NCBI GenBank assembly: GCA_022266195.1
Contig: WHVY01000011.1
Location: 186,001 to 250,000 of the forward strand
Reading direction: 5' to 3'
Length of the DNA stretch: 64,000 bases
From: Tetranychus cinnabarinus
Taxonomy: Eukaryota; Arthropoda; Arachnida; Trombidiformes; Tetranychidae
Positions 10,847-25,600 of the stretch are shown here, one piece after another. The first letter of the stretch is position 1, and each line of letters opens with the position of its first letter. The translations under genes were made by a program, and so were the position numbers. The notes under the pieces were generated by a model that saw only the letters and a program-made list of their open reading frames with translations, was not told the DNA's origin and searched no databases.

Positions 10847-11668
10847 ATATCATTATTAATACTTGGTAATATTATTTTAATTTGATAATTTGAATAATAC
10901 ATATATTGAATGACAGCTTTGAAAGTGAAACGAGTTCAATTTAGTGTTTTTTGGTAGTTATACACAAGAATCAATTTACACTAAAACTAATTCACATTGT
11001 CTGATTATATTTTACAATGAACAGAAAAGTAAAGATTGCCATACTAGTCGTGAAACCAGATGAGAAGTTTAATCCTTTAAAATATTGATAACTTATAAAC
11101 TTTCATTGCTTAATTAATTTCACAGTTATAAAAGATCTCAATCAATAGAAATATCCTACATTTACAATAAAATTAACTAGAGTCCCCTTGTAATCCACGT
11201 GCAAAATGAGTCTTTTCGGTCAATGGCGCTTCAAATGTTTTCAATCATAATGTTGTGCAGAAACTTGTCACTTAAGGTTCATCCGATTATTAATCTCATC
11301 ATTATTTAAACTTGGAGCCAATGTTATCACCCTGATTTAAATTTAACTATGAAGATAGAAATTAGTTGAATCAAATAATTATTATTTAGATTATTAGATT
11401 TAAAGTAAAATGTACACAGTGAAGTTAGCCAACTTACCTCAAATCATTCTGTTGCCACAAAGGTTACAAATGATTGAATGTTTATTTTTTGAAGCATTTT
11501 CCATTTTTTCCGTTTTTTCAACTTCAACCTATACTGCCACTTTGATTGATTGTTGATCTTTTTTCTCCATTTTGATCTCTTTTGAACCAGCTTACTCGCT
11601 AAACTTTTTGATCATTTGGTTGCGCAAAAATAGAGGGAGGATACTCCCTGATATTGTTTGCAGAACTT
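10847..11668. other. Convergent intergenic region, PDCD2 and ThrRS 3' flanks
   Basis: No gene seen. On the minus strand an AATAAA (TTTATT at 11481-11486 on the plus strand) is suitably placed for the ThrRS locus. A small GGGAG/CTCCC hairpin lies near 11634-11648. Confidence 0.5.
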
Positions 11669-13274
11669 TTAAAACTCATCTTCAGCTTTCAATAATCTTT
11701 GCTCCTTGAAACGTTTGAATTTCTCAATCAAATCGTCTACTTTAAATTCACCTCTAACCACATTATCTCGAGTTCGCACATTCACTAAATTGTTTTCTTT
11801 TTCCTTTTCACCAAGAACCAAGATAAAATTGAATTTATCAAGCTGAGCGTTACGAACTTTTTTGCTTAGACTGAGCCCTGGATCAGCTTCGATTTCTGCT
11901 TCAAAACCAGCTAAATAGAGTTTAGAGCGAACTGATTCAGCATATTCAACAAATGGTTCAGCTACCGGAATGAGAATTGCTTGTTTTGGTGATAACCAGA
12001 AAGGCCATTTTCCAGCAAAGTTTTCGGTCAAAATTGCTATAAATCTTTCAACTGAACCAAAAATAGCCCTGTGGATGATTACTGGTTTGTGTTTTTCCCC
12101 ATCGGGTCCAATATAACTAAGATTGAATCTTATTGGTAGCTGAAAATCTAATTGGATTGTAGCACATTGGAAAGGTCTTTTGAGGGCATCTTTAACGGTT
12201 ATATCAATTTTTGGTCCGTAAAAGGCTCCATCACCGGGATTTAGACCCCATTTATTTCCACTGGCATTTAAAGCATTTTTCAAAGATTCTTCTGCATTAT
12301 TCCAGATAGAAAGTTCACCAATGTAAGAATCAGGACGGGTTGATAAAACCATATCAAAAGTGAATCCAAGGGTTGAATAGACGTCTTGCATGAATTGTAG
12401 ACATTCCAAAATTTCTTTTTCAATCTTTTAAAAAAAATGAACATGAGTTAGAAAAGAAGAATAAATCGTAAAGATAAAATGATAGACAGAACTTACTTGT
12501 GAATAGGAACAGAAAATATGGGCATCATCTTGTTGGAATCTTCTAACCCGAGTCAATCCTGAGAGAGCTCCAGAGACTTCATTTCGATGGAGAACACCAA
12601 AGTCTGCGAATTTTATGGGTAAATCTTTCCATGAGCGAGTGCGTGAGTAGGTTTTCCTTCCGCGTCACCAGATTCTCCACATTGATTACACGATTTATGA
12701 ATCATGTACATATCATAATAGAAACCATTTTCAATTGGAGGACCATAACAAAGGTGACTTCCATATAATCTTTCCAGGGCTTCTCCCAAAACATGGGCAG
12801 TTGAATGCCAGAAGACAGCCTTACCTAAGGGCAACATAACAAAGATAATATTGGTTATATTTAGTATATTGACGTGAAGAGCAAAGACAAATAAAAATGC
12901 ATACCTGTGTCATCATCAAATTTGATTAACTCAATTGAACAATCTTCCTCTAATGGTCTTTCAAGATCCCACAACTTTCCATTAACTTTTGAAATGATTA
13001 TGCTTTCAACCCATGATTTGGATCCAACTTTTTTGGCAACATCAATCGGAGTTGTCTTCCAGCTTTCAAGTCCCTCTAAAGTTTTTAAATTTCCATCTTT
13101 GTCAATACAGGAGATTTTAATCAATTTAGGTTCTTTGGTAGCCAACTCGGTCAAATAAATAGATTTAAACTCATCCCATAGCTTCAACCGATGTTCGATA
13201 AATTCAGGACTGGGAGATAATTCTTTCAAAGGTGTTTTAATTTGTTGAGTAGCACTTTCAGTTGCATTATCCAT
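11669..13274 (-). pseudogene. TARS: Cytosolic threonyl-tRNA synthetase locus with a frame-breaking internal deletion
   Basis: Exons on the minus strand are 13274-12905, 12824-12497 and 12424-11669. Exon 1 encodes the N-terminal extension and TGS domain (WDLERPLEEDCSIELIKF). Exon 2 starts with the conserved WHSTAH and YGPPIENGFYYDMY of the editing domain. It then passes through about 60 bp of unmatched sequence and resumes, in a different frame, at RTRSWKDLP and motif 2 (RNEVSGALSGLTRVRRFQQ). Exon 3 has the rest of the catalytic core, motif 3 (GSVERFIAILTE) and the anticodon-binding domain. By comparison with the family about 200-250 residues are absent: most of the editing domain, motif 1 and the zinc cysteine. 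Exon 2 is 328 nt, whereas flanking phases require a length leaving remainder 2 on division by 3, confirming a frameshift; in-frame reading stops near 12613. It is either a pseudogene or an assembly/allelic deletion. Other exons look well conserved, so the event appears recent. Confidence 0.75.
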
Positions 13275-13699
13275 TTTTGATTGTCTTAATTAGATGAAGT
13301 TATGATGGAACTGATTGCAAACTGAATAAATTACAGGTGTACTAATGAGCAAGTTCACGTTAGAACGGATCTTGATCATTTCATCACCAATGTTGACTGT
13401 GAAAACTTAAAGTCCAGAATGGGATTGGATCTTGGACTCAATAGATATCTATCAATAATTTCTCAATGATCTCTTTGATCTAGACTCACTAGATGGAGCA
13501 ACCATGTCAAACGTAATTAGATGTCTCAGCACAACCACTGAGAGGTTTTTGCTTTGGTGAATATGAAGCTTTCTTATAACAGTGAAGGCGAGCATTCCAG
13601 AATAAATAGATTATTTCTTCTCTTTATCAAGTATTGAAATTTTCTTGATTAAAGAAACATTAGAAGTGAATTGTTTTATTAATCATCACCTTTACCATC
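13275..13699. promoter_or_regulatory. Divergent upstream region of the ThrRS locus and the APP-like gene
   Basis: The two genes are transcribed away from this 425-bp stretch. No specific element was recognised beyond AT-rich sequence. Confidence 0.4.
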
Positions 13700-16600
13700 A
13701 TGTATTCTAAATTAATGTTAATATTAACCTTGTGTTACCTTGCTTTAGACTTAACAAATATTAAGGTTGATGGTGCCTCCTCAGCCTCCTCATCATCTTC
13801 TAATCAACTTAATCCTGTTGGTGGTTCTGATTTAGTTTTAAGCCATTTTCAACCCATGGTTGCTATGCTTTGTGGTCGAGGTAAATTTCATAACCAATAC
13901 CTGGATGAAAACAAACGATGGGTTTCCGATCCAGATCCTAAGGCTGTGTGTACCAAAGATAAATTGGAAATACTTGAATACTGTCGTAAAGTTTACCCTA
14001 AAAAGGATATTCGTAATATTGTTGAATACAGCAAATACATGGTAGTTGACAATTGGTGTAAATTTGGACAAAAATGTGGAGGCCGTCATTTGGTTAAACC
14101 ATACCGATGTTTAGAAGGACCATTCCAAAGCGATGCACTTCTTGTACCTGCTTACTGTCTCTTTGACCATATTCACAATGGATCTATTTGTCAAAGCTCA
14201 GAGTTTTGGAATCGCACAGCAGCTGCTAGTTGCGCCGAGAAGCGTAACATGAAACTTAAATCTTTCGGAATGTTATTGCCCTGTGGAGTCGGAATATTCG
14301 GTGGTGTGGAATTTGTATGTTGTCCTGCATGGTCAACAACACCTTCTCCTCCCGAATTAGTGTCTCTTGCTACCGATAAGAAACAAATGGGTAAGTTATA
14401 TCAAACCTTTATATTTCACGCAGTTGGTAAAGAATTCAAGAAAAGAAATGATATTTAGCTTTTACATTTTCATTTCTACATTTAATGTAAGTACTTTCTG
14501 ATTCATTTACTCTTGAAACAAACTGTTCAAATGATATCAAGTTCCCTTGTTAATTTTTGCTGGTTAGTTCCACAATTCATTGAACCATAATAATTAGTGA
14601 ATAACTGACTCAATTAATTTAATCTATTCTTGAATTGGTTCAGGTTGAATATTTCATCTTACTTTTTTCTTGAGTCACATTTGACTATCAATTGACTACA
14701 TACATGTATAGTATTATATAGCATTACATTTTCCTTTTCTTTAATGTTTGCAGAACCCTTTGCCTTTTCCTTTCCGTCGATACAACAAGATCAATATTAG
14801 GTCAATAATCTAGACCAATCAAACACAATTGAGTATTAAAACTGTGATAAATCAAAGGACTACGCCAATGATGCTTCTCATACAATTGTATCTACCCCAA
14901 TGGATTATTTTAATTCACTTTATTACATAACCATGACAAACTTTATCATCTGAAAATCAAAATGGACCATAATTTGACTGTCAGATGGTTGATGTTTTTA
15001 ATTTCAATATACGTTTGAATCATAAACACTTGAATCTTTGTCAATCAAAGATCACAGATGTCCTCGAATGAGCGCAGAATCAAACTCAGATAGTCTTAAA
15101 AATAACGTTAAAATACTTGAATCTTTTCATGAAAATCAATGCAAACTCACATAAAGTTAATATTAAAACATATTTCTCTTAAAAAACAACAAAAAGAAAC
15201 GTAAGCGTCAGCACTTACTATTTTTAGCAACAAGTCAGATTATTTGAAAATGAGATCCAAAGTCAAAATTGTTACCAAGAAAAAAGTAAACAAATAATAA
15301 TAGCGATTATATAATATTTGAAAACCATGATAGTTTAAATATAGATAAATAATGCTTAATACCTTTCTTTTTACCTATTATAAAAAAAATCTTCTATGTC
15401 AACATGAAGTTAGCAATAATTTTTAATGAATATTTTGTAAATGCATATCTCTTTGCATTTGTGTGGTTTTTACTCCTTATTTTTTCGCTGAATTAACTTC
15501 AACCAATGAAACTGATGTTTACCACTGAAACTATTTGATAAACATCAATACATAAAGGATTGCATTTTCTGTGATTGCTTTAATCTTCTCTCATTCATGC
15601 TATTATTATGTGCACAACCTGTATAATGATAAAATATGTAATTCTTGAATGTCTAGGTAAAACGGTGTTAGTAAAGCATAACAACTTGAAACAATAACAA
15701 TAGTAATAATAGTTAGCTAACTTTTGATATTAAGATTATTGATGGAGTGGAGGAAATTTAAGAGTAAAATCATAACGAGGCGAAAAAGGCGTAAAACAAA
15801 AAACTTCCGGCTTATGCTTTTTCAAGATACTGCCAATTAGGTAATCATCTGTAAAGTTTTTTTGTTTCTTGCAGAGATACAACACTGAGCAGAATGATGA
15901 AGAGAATGAGAAAAAAGAAGAGCGTTGATGATAGTAATGATGAAGAGGATGATAAGGAGAAACATGAAAAGTATAAGTTATGGTGTATTAAGCTTCTCTT
16001 CCTTTTTATGTTCAGCTCTATCTGACTCTCCCTGTACCTAAACCATTCTAAAGTCTATTGGGAACGCAAACTCACATATAACCTATTTTTGTTAGCAATG
16101 GTTTTTTCACCATTTCTGGACTCTCGAGATTTGTGTAGTTGAAGTAAATTACTTGATTGTTACACGATAATCAGCCATTTTAATGAACTGTATCAAAAAA
16201 CGGTAAGAGTAAGGTTTTACGGACTAAGGCGGAACTTGAAAATCACACACTTTCGCTAACCAATGGTAAAATTGATAATTAATACACAAACAGGTGAACA
16301 TTCAAATTTAATTGTTTTTCATAAGAAATTAATGATTAATCAGAATTTTCTCTACTCCTCTTTCAGTATCCATGGATTTGAGCCAAGATTAGTAACTAAC
16401 AATTAGTCCAATTAACATTATAACCATTAGACTTAATTTTAAAAGATTAACCTGATTGGATCTTAATTTAAATGTTCCATGTTGCCCCTCCTTAGTCCGT
16501 AAAACCTTACTCTTACCCAAAAAACATTAACAAAATCTTGTTACCATGTATTATTACACTCTCACTCCAACTCATCCTCCTTTGAATATCTCATTTCTTT

Positions 16601-19600
16601 GCTCTCCTCTGACTTTTTCAAGTCATATTTCAAATAATATGTTGATGATGATATGTGTTTCTGTGAAATTGTTTGGTTTGGTGTTGCCACTTAATCTTTG
16701 ACTGGATCACAATTCATCTTTGTCTTTTTTTCATGATTGCCCTCTAATGAGTTAATGTTTACTCATCGTCATCATTACCATCCTCATGAAACCTCTGACC
16801 TATCCTCACTGAAGCTCTCTCCTTCTCCTTCTCTCTCTTCTTTCCTTTTATCATCATTTTTCTGTAAAATGAACAATAATTCACAGGATGATATATTTTT
16901 CCTTTAGCGTTTATGTTCATGATTTATTGAATTCAAACCATGTTCATGGAACCTTTTAAATTCATATTATCTTACAGACTAAAGCTAGAGAAAACAATCT
17001 ATTTTTATCATAAAAATTGTCAAAAATATGCAAATTATATTGCTTTTTGTTTCTCCTCTTTACTTTTCATATATCTTTTTTTCTTCATCATACAATTTAT
17101 AATTTGTAAATTGCAATTATCAGCACGAAATGGTAAAAGTTTACGTTTAATTATTGCCAGATTACCTATCATGGAAAGTTGCTTACCTATGATGCTTTCA
17201 GTTTCAGCTTATTCCCAGTTATAGCCTAAATCATAATTATTTCACTTTTTTCTATTGTAAAAGGTTTTAAAATTTTGGTCAAAAGACTAATTAATTTTTT
17301 TTTGGGTTTTCTTTCAAAATTTTATTGTTAACTTTGATAATGTCGACAGTCGAAAATTGAACATTTAATTGAATATTTTAATGATTTATCAAGTGGAATG
17401 AAAGATTTTCAACTTTCTCTTTCGTCTTTATTCAATTTTCTATTGTCAAGATTCATCCTAGAATCTTGATTAAAATCAAAGCTTTTCCAGTCATCTTTAC
17501 TATTTACACACTTATTTCTATGAGATGCTTAATTATCAAAAGTAATTCCACATTTCTTTTTTCACTTCATACAAAACATGGAGTGAAAAATGTTTAATTA
17601 TTTTGTCTTTCAACTCTTTTAAATGAAATATAAAATATCTTTAAATGAACCTATTAAGTTAAACTTTTAAAAAGACAAGAAGATGGAAAAAGCAACTCAT
17701 TCTTTGATCTTCTCTCACTTTTTGTATTGTCTTTTTCAATACATTTCAGGCTGTTGTGTTCTCATTTCACCCTGTGACTTATTTTCTCCATGAAATTTGC
17801 ATTGTTCAGCCCAAAATGTCCACATTTGAATATACACAAAACAAGAGATGTGTGTTCCTCTGTCTGTCTGAACACACCCTAAAGTCTTGAACATTCATCC
17901 AAAATGGTGATATTAAGAAAATCAACATTGATGATAAAAGCTGAAATGAAGATGAGAATGAACCTTATTTGTTACGGGCTGTTTACTATCTGAGTTTGTT
18001 TACTTATTGTTCAATTCTGGTGCTCATTATACAACCCTTCAACACACAGATGCAACCAGTCATAAAATATCTATAAATTTTTTACTATGCTTCTAATAAT
18101 TGAAAATAAATGCTCAATTTGATTATAAAATGAAGCCAGAAGAAAAGTCGTTATATTGTAAGCTCATGTAATTCACTTTGAAATTCGTATAATGCTCGTT
18201 GAGTATAAAACATTTCACTATTTCTCAATGGTCTCTCAATTTCTTATACATTATTGTTGAATGATCATGCTTCATTGAAATAGCATATATATCAAGAATC
18301 ACTCTGTATTTAATCAATGGCCAACTAGGCACGTAGACATTGACTTTTCCTCACTCCTCATCCTTTTTGCCTCAAATGATGAACCTTTCCCCTTTCTTCG
18401 TCTTCCATTATTTCTGTCTCGTTACATTTTATTCTTACCTCGCATCCTTATTCTCCGATAATATTGTCTAAGGTGTAATACAGAGGTAAAACTTTGCTCT
18501 TGGAAATCACATTTAAGGTTGAAAAATAACGTGATGGATTTAACCTTCTTTTATATTATAATCAGCATCCAAAAAATGGTTGATTAAACTTACTAGCGTA
18601 TTATTTTGCTTTCATAACTCAAGGTTCCCATTGCTATTACCATTATTCAGACGAACCTTCCCTTCATAATTGTTTTATATTATCATCAACTTTATTAGTT
18701 ATCAAGTTGTCCTTTTTTCTCATTTCTTTTTTTGCTTCTTCTCTCTTTCCTGTAAAGTTCCATTCTCTCTTTTCATTCATCTTGATTTTTCAATACCATT
18801 TATACCGCTATGTCGGATACTGAGTAAATATTATTTCCGAAAAAATATTAACTTGAGTTTTGTTATTTTTTATCTTCCTTTCATTTTTAACATGCTTTGG
18901 AAAGTTGAAAATTTAATTTGATAGAAACAATTTGTGGTCTAAACCATTGTATTGACTTGTTAACTTGCTTTCATCATCATTATCATCATCATTATCATCA
19001 TCATTGATTACTTTACAATTTAATGCTTTATGTCATTGCACGAGTTTATTGCATTATCCTTTTGTGTTTTTTTTGTTTTATTTGGACTTAACTTTCTTTT
19101 TGGTTATATGAGATAATATTACTTTGTTACTCATTGTTTACACTTGAAGTTACAGTTTTTGCAATTCTTTCTGTTGAAACTCATTTTCCAAGATTCAACT
19201 AACATTCCATGTTTTTGATACTCAACAATTGCAAGTAACCATATTTACAGGAAGAGGCAAGACAAATCAAAGTCTTCCTTCATTGCATTTCATTTCCTTT
19301 GATTTCTATCATTGAACAAGCTTTCAGACGAATTTGGTAAATGGGAAAAGCCATTTCAATAAGAGAGCAAAAAAGAGTAAAAAAATATACCAATGAATCC
19401 ATTTTGATGATTTCCAATAATGATAATAATCATTCAACATCATTATGATAATCATTTGCTATCTTTTAATCAGAAGATTTAACAGACCATTGAAGACTTA
19501 CCAATCATTCCTTATCTTCATCATCATCTTCTTTCTTAAACTAAGCTTTTACTAAGTTGCTTGACAATTTATTTTAAAACTAGCAATTTCACATTCGAAC

Positions 19601-22600
19601 TGTCCGTTTGATTTAAACAAAAAGAAAGTTTAGCTCATTAAATTAAAAATGTCCAACACAATGTCCATTGTCCAATGCGCCTACGAGTTGAATTGAACCA
19701 TGAAAATTAAATAGGCTGGAGATTGAATTCAATAATCAATAACTTGAATAGTAAAAGAAGGAAAATGATGAATTGAAAAGGTTTGAAAAGTAATATTAAT
19801 TAAGAATAAATTGATTGACTGACTTTTTTACATTCACAATAAAAACTATTTCAAGATTGCCAATTCATATTAACAAAATAAATATCCAGTATAAACTCGG
19901 TCCATTGAAAGAATCTGAGTGAAAAGAGAAAGAAAAGGAAAATGAAATTCTAGATGATGAAAAGCTGGATAGAAAAGGAAAAAGAAAGACGAGAGAAAAA
20001 GTTGATAGAGAAAACAAAAAGACCAGTAAACTTTGTGGATCGATGAGAAATCGATGGACAGACATGAACGAAGATAGGGTGAGTGAGAAATGTTTTGACA
20101 TGAAGATGAAGGAGATTGTAGAAAGAGAAAGAGAAATTTGAAGAGACTGATGATAGCCAAACGATTGTTGATGAAAGATGATGTTAACTATTTGATGGTA
20201 TCATTGGAAAACTAGTCTCCACTCTTTTTCATTTCATCCATTCCTCTGATATCTCCATCATTTTCATCTTCATCACTTTCTTTCATTTTCACTCAATATT
20301 TCTATCTATTTTTTGTGCTCAAAAACTTGAACAATCTTCACCCTGACCTTATTCATCAGTTATTGACAAATTATTTTCCTGATACTACTTATGATCAGTC
20401 TCATTTCGTCCATCGTCTCCAGCAAAATTCAATACTTGCACTGAATACTTGAGAGGATGAAAAATTAGCGCCAATTTTCAATTATTAATAATTATCGAAT
20501 TATTTTCAGTTCAAATTTTTCAAGTTGACTTTTGTTGACAAATATGTTTAAAAGTAATTTTACCTTTTTATAATATTTATATCAAGTGTTGAGAAGGATA
20601 ATCTTTTTTTCCATGGCATTATTTACTCATGCTCAAGATATAATCCAAGTTGTTGAATAGAAACATTTATCATGATACATTATGTTGTATACTCTGAATT
20701 TGTTGTTACCTTTTCTTTTACCTTTCTTGATTGTACTTTCCTAAATTGAGTTTGATAACTGAATTATTATCAAAAGAATCACCAGTTTCAATTTAAGAAA
20801 CTGTTGAAACTACTTTTCAATAACTATCAATACCTACTGGTAACTTGATTTTCAAACAAACTTTTTTCAATAACATTTCAAATCCATATAAGTAGATCCA
20901 TGCAATATATTAATGCTCATGAATTCACATAGGTATGTATTACCTAACTTGTTCATTGATCCATTTCTCTCGTCTCTCTACTTTATATAACTTTTTTCCT
21001 CTTTTCCTCTTTGCCTAAACGATATTTACCGAGAGAAAAAAAATTGACGCTGAAAAAAGGTAAATGTCAGGTAACCAGGAAATATTCAACTTCTTCTACT
21101 CAAATAAACCTTCAAACTTATCAAGCAACCACTACTAACCACTTGAACACTTTCATTTCAACCTCTTTTTCCTAGCATTTACAGGCAAAATATGTTTTTA
21201 ATGTTTCTACAACCTTTAAATTGTTTCCCTGCACTCTTCTCGTTTTCAATCAATCACTAGCCATTTTTCATTGCGTTAATTAACCATTATTTTTATAATT
21301 ATCAGCCTGATGGTTATAAATGCATTCAAATGATGTCAAAAATGTTCAATAGCTACAATCATTTTTCTTGTTGATTGAAAACTTTTACGGCCATTTATTT
21401 ACACGCTTCTATCACCAAACTTACAGGCATCTGTTAATTATTCATGTTGAACATTTTTCACCTCTAATTGATTCTAAACTTGTCTGAATATTCTGAATAT
21501 TCGCCTTTAAATTGATTACTTTAATTTGCTCCTAGATTTTAATATTTTAATCAAAGAAAAAGATCAGCAAAATCTTACATATCAAGAATGAATTAAGAAA
21601 ATGATCATTTTAATTCCATCTTGATCATCATTATAATTATTATCATCATATTTTACCTTTTAAGGCTTCGCATGCAAAACTCTATCCGATAAGTTCTGAC
21701 TCTATTACTTTTCTTATCGACTTTTTCTTCATCTTTTGTTGTTTTTTGTCTTGCAATTGTTTTGATACTTGAGTTGGTAAAAAAAGTGTGATTAGCAAAG
21801 AGGACAACAAATAAAGATATTGCCACTTTTACTTTGTCCTCGATAAGATTAAAAGGTTCTCAAGAGGAAGTCTTACTTGTTAGTTGATAGCCAATGGTCA
21901 TTCTTTTTCCTAATAGTACCTTGTCCATGCTTCACTTTCTTTCTCATGTTAGCCCTTTTCAGTTACTCTCTCTGTCTCTTTCCGTTTTCTGTTGACAGGC
22001 TCTTTGAGTTGTACTGAATACGAAACAAGAGAAAAGAGAATGAAATGTTGCACAGAATCAAAATGAAGAATAACCAATGCTGAGAATCAATCTGATCAAT
22101 CATAAATTAACAGAGAGTCACGTAACAGTTTACGTTAGCTTTAGACTGGAACCTTAATCGATCTCATTGTTTACGTTTGATTGTAGACCCTATTTAGTAA
22201 CATAAATTATGCAGCCAACATCAACATTAACAGTGAACAACAACTAATAATTGCTTATACTCAACAGACTAATTTGTTTTCTCACTTTAATCAATTGTCC
22301 AATTATGATTATCCAAATAATTTAAAACGATCACTTCTCACTCAACCCAACTCCAACCTTACCTAAACCAACTTTACTTAATCTTGTGTATACTATTGAT
22401 AAAGCTATCAACTTTTCAATTGGTTGATGCCTAATATAATGAAAATGATCTCAATTAATTGGTATATTGAAAGGAATACACTATTGTACATTTTTATACC
22501 ATTTATAATAAGACATGCTTAGATGATGTTCAGCTAGTGACCAGTTCAATGAGATAACCAGGATAATCAACCAACTGTAATGATCTTGCATTTTTACTAT

Positions 22601-25600
22601 CAGCTTCATATTGATTATCTCACTAACAGTTTGCTATTCATGTCTTTATGTGTCGTCAGAGATTCTGTGTCTTGATTTTTGTCTGAACATCATCTGAGAT
22701 AATTTTTGCAGTTTTGCATGGAGCACATTTACAGAAGGTTAGATCTATTCAAAAGACGATACAATAATAAATTTATGATGATGTATTTCATATTTTTCTC
22801 GTCTTTCCTACTTGATTTCACTCCACCTCGGTGTTGGCTTCATCAATCTAATCGACTAGTTTATCGATGATCATGAAGATGGATGATAATGGGCGAAATG
22901 CACAAACACACAAAACTGAGAAACGAAAAAAAGTGAAAATGAACAAATGTTACTATGCATGTAATAGTAAATGAAGAATGAGTAACTTCTGTTTACACTA
23001 TTGGGAGTCAAAAACGTATCTAAGGTTAAACTAGAGATTGATGGTAACCGTAATGTGTGGACCTTAAGGATTTATCAACTAAGCCATTCATCTTGAACCC
23101 TTTTTGCTCTCCATTTACCTATGAATTTGTTTCCTCTTGGGAACTGGCCAGGGGAGAAACAAACAAGCAAAGATACAAAATTAAGAATAATATTGTTGAA
23201 TCATTCAATAACTAGCGTATACAAATACAAATTATAAGATAAATTCGCTGAAATTCCTGGGCATTCCTTATGCCTTCCATTGCATCACATCGAATTCGCT
23301 ATCGGTAATTTTGACTTTAAATTCCATAACTACTCATAAAATTTCTGCTTTGTCTGATAATCTTTTAATAGTTCTTGATTGACTTGCTTTATAAAACTGA
23401 ATTTGAATCCGAAAAACAAAAATGTGAATAAGTTATCATGAACCAGACAAGCACTGTGATTTAAGCTAGTTGTTTTGTTAATTGGTAATTAATTAACCGT
23501 GCTCGAGTGTATTGATATTTGTTTTGCTCACAATCACCATGCCTGGTGAATTTTATATCAACTACAGATTTCCACGACTGAGAGACTCCAACCTATCGCT
23601 ATCAGATAAAACTTGTGTCATAGTTAGTATCCTAATGAATACAATTTGATGATTTGTTTCCTTGAACATTGATTGTTAAAATAACATCCATTGGTGAATT
23701 CACATTGAATAATTACTCTGAAAGCAAAATGACTGATTTATAATAGTCGAGTGTATCCTTACAAATCCTTAATAACTGGAAAGGTTTATCTATTAGAGCA
23801 ATATTCCTTTTCGAGCCAATGAATTTATCTTTTCTCTTTCTTGATTTTCGCCATTTTCCACCATCATAACCAATTTTTATCATGACACCGTATAATATAT
23901 CAATATTAATATATTCAATGTAAGCAATCTTTATTGAATCCGTTCAGCAATGTGATTACATTGAGGGATGGATTACATTATCATGACCTTTATCATGAGG
24001 AGGGATAAAAAGAACCCCGATAAAGAAAATGAATGAATACAATACTTTACTTTTCTCCTTCTCTGGGCAAAGAAGAATGAGAGAAGAAAAAACCAGAAGA
24101 TGAAAAGTTCATGTGTGAAACTGGTGATTTTCTTCGCCTTTACCCTGTCTTAATGTTCGCAAGTCAATCCCTTTTCAGCTCAGGTTATAATCATAACTTT
24201 TATCACACAGCTCATCGCATCTTTGCTCATCTATTATAAGGCATGTTACCAGCCATCTGCGTTGAAATGTTATGAATTTTTTATTCAATAGACTCCAACA
24301 ACAATGGTTCAAGAGAATGCATAAAGTTTAAGGAATCATAAGGTTATCAAAATGCATTCATATTGATGATCACAACATTGAACATAACTTACTATGCTCA
24401 ACATTTCGTCTTATCCACTTAATGTTTTATGATCATTATCAACCATTATAGCCATCAATTTGCAAAGTCAAAACTATGAATATTTTTGTGTACAATTGGT
24501 GAACTGGTTTATGGTTGAATGCAATTGTTTACCTGTTACTTTACTTTACCTGCCACGAGTTTATTTGTTTCATAAATTGATAATAAACTTGCTTTCAATA
24601 TTTTTCTCGATAGTCTCGATTCATCAGTCTTTTCATCTCTTGTTTTCTTCAGTGAAAGATAAAGATTACTTCAACTCGAATCGACAATACATGATTTTAA
24701 TTTCAATGGATATTTCACCTATTACTTTGAACAAAACAAAAATCATGTAACTTTAGTCTACAAAATTAATCAAATAAACAGCAGGATTTATCTTCTTTCT
24801 TCTATTTTTCTTCATCTTCTGTCAGTCAACTTGAAGATTATTGACCCTCTTTCCTCTTTCTTTAAGTTTTGTCTTTTATCTTCCTCCACTTTCTTTTTGT
24901 TCATCATCAAAACGATCATCCATCTTTCATTCTGTTTACTTCAACTTTTTTCCAACTTATAATTGATTCTTATTCAAGTGCATACACATACATTCATACA
25001 TAACTCATCCTCTACTAAATTAAAGGTTAACATTTAATACGTTTTCAGGTTTTCAACATTATTCAATCAATTCATGTTTACCAACATTTTGACTCACATT
25101 TCGACCTACCTTACCTGGTTGAACCTTTTTTCATTGTTATTATTAGTTTGCAGCAGTTATTATAGTCTATTGAAACTTTACCTTCCATTTCTGACCAACA
25201 AACCTGTGCTCTAATTAGTAAAAGGGTATTTTTTGGATTATGTTTATTAGTGAAAGTATTTAACTAATAAGTGATTAACCTTTCAATAAAAAAATGAATG
25301 CAATAACACAATTGGCGATGAAAAATGTATCGATTTATTGTTCACATTGGAAAAAAGGGAAAATTGTTGGAAGATGATTAACAAAAACATAATTTACATT
25401 GATTATTGATGGATCGCAATTATCGATAAATTGGGTTTCCATCTTTTTAGAGACCAACAAAAGGTTGAAAGGTTGGTAAAAAAGTATACGATGATGATGA
25501 TAATGATCATGATGATATAAGAGGAGTTGCCTATTTTGAAAATAGTAAACAACTCAATGAGCATCAGGGTGTGTATATAAAATGAAACATCTACTGATAG

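Noticed and set aside
15875..15972. Acidic open segment with a TTGCAG acceptor and GTATAA donor as an extra APP-like exon
   Set aside because: The readable acidic frame would need entry in phase 2, but APP-like exon 1 ends in phase 1, where the segment meets a stop codon.
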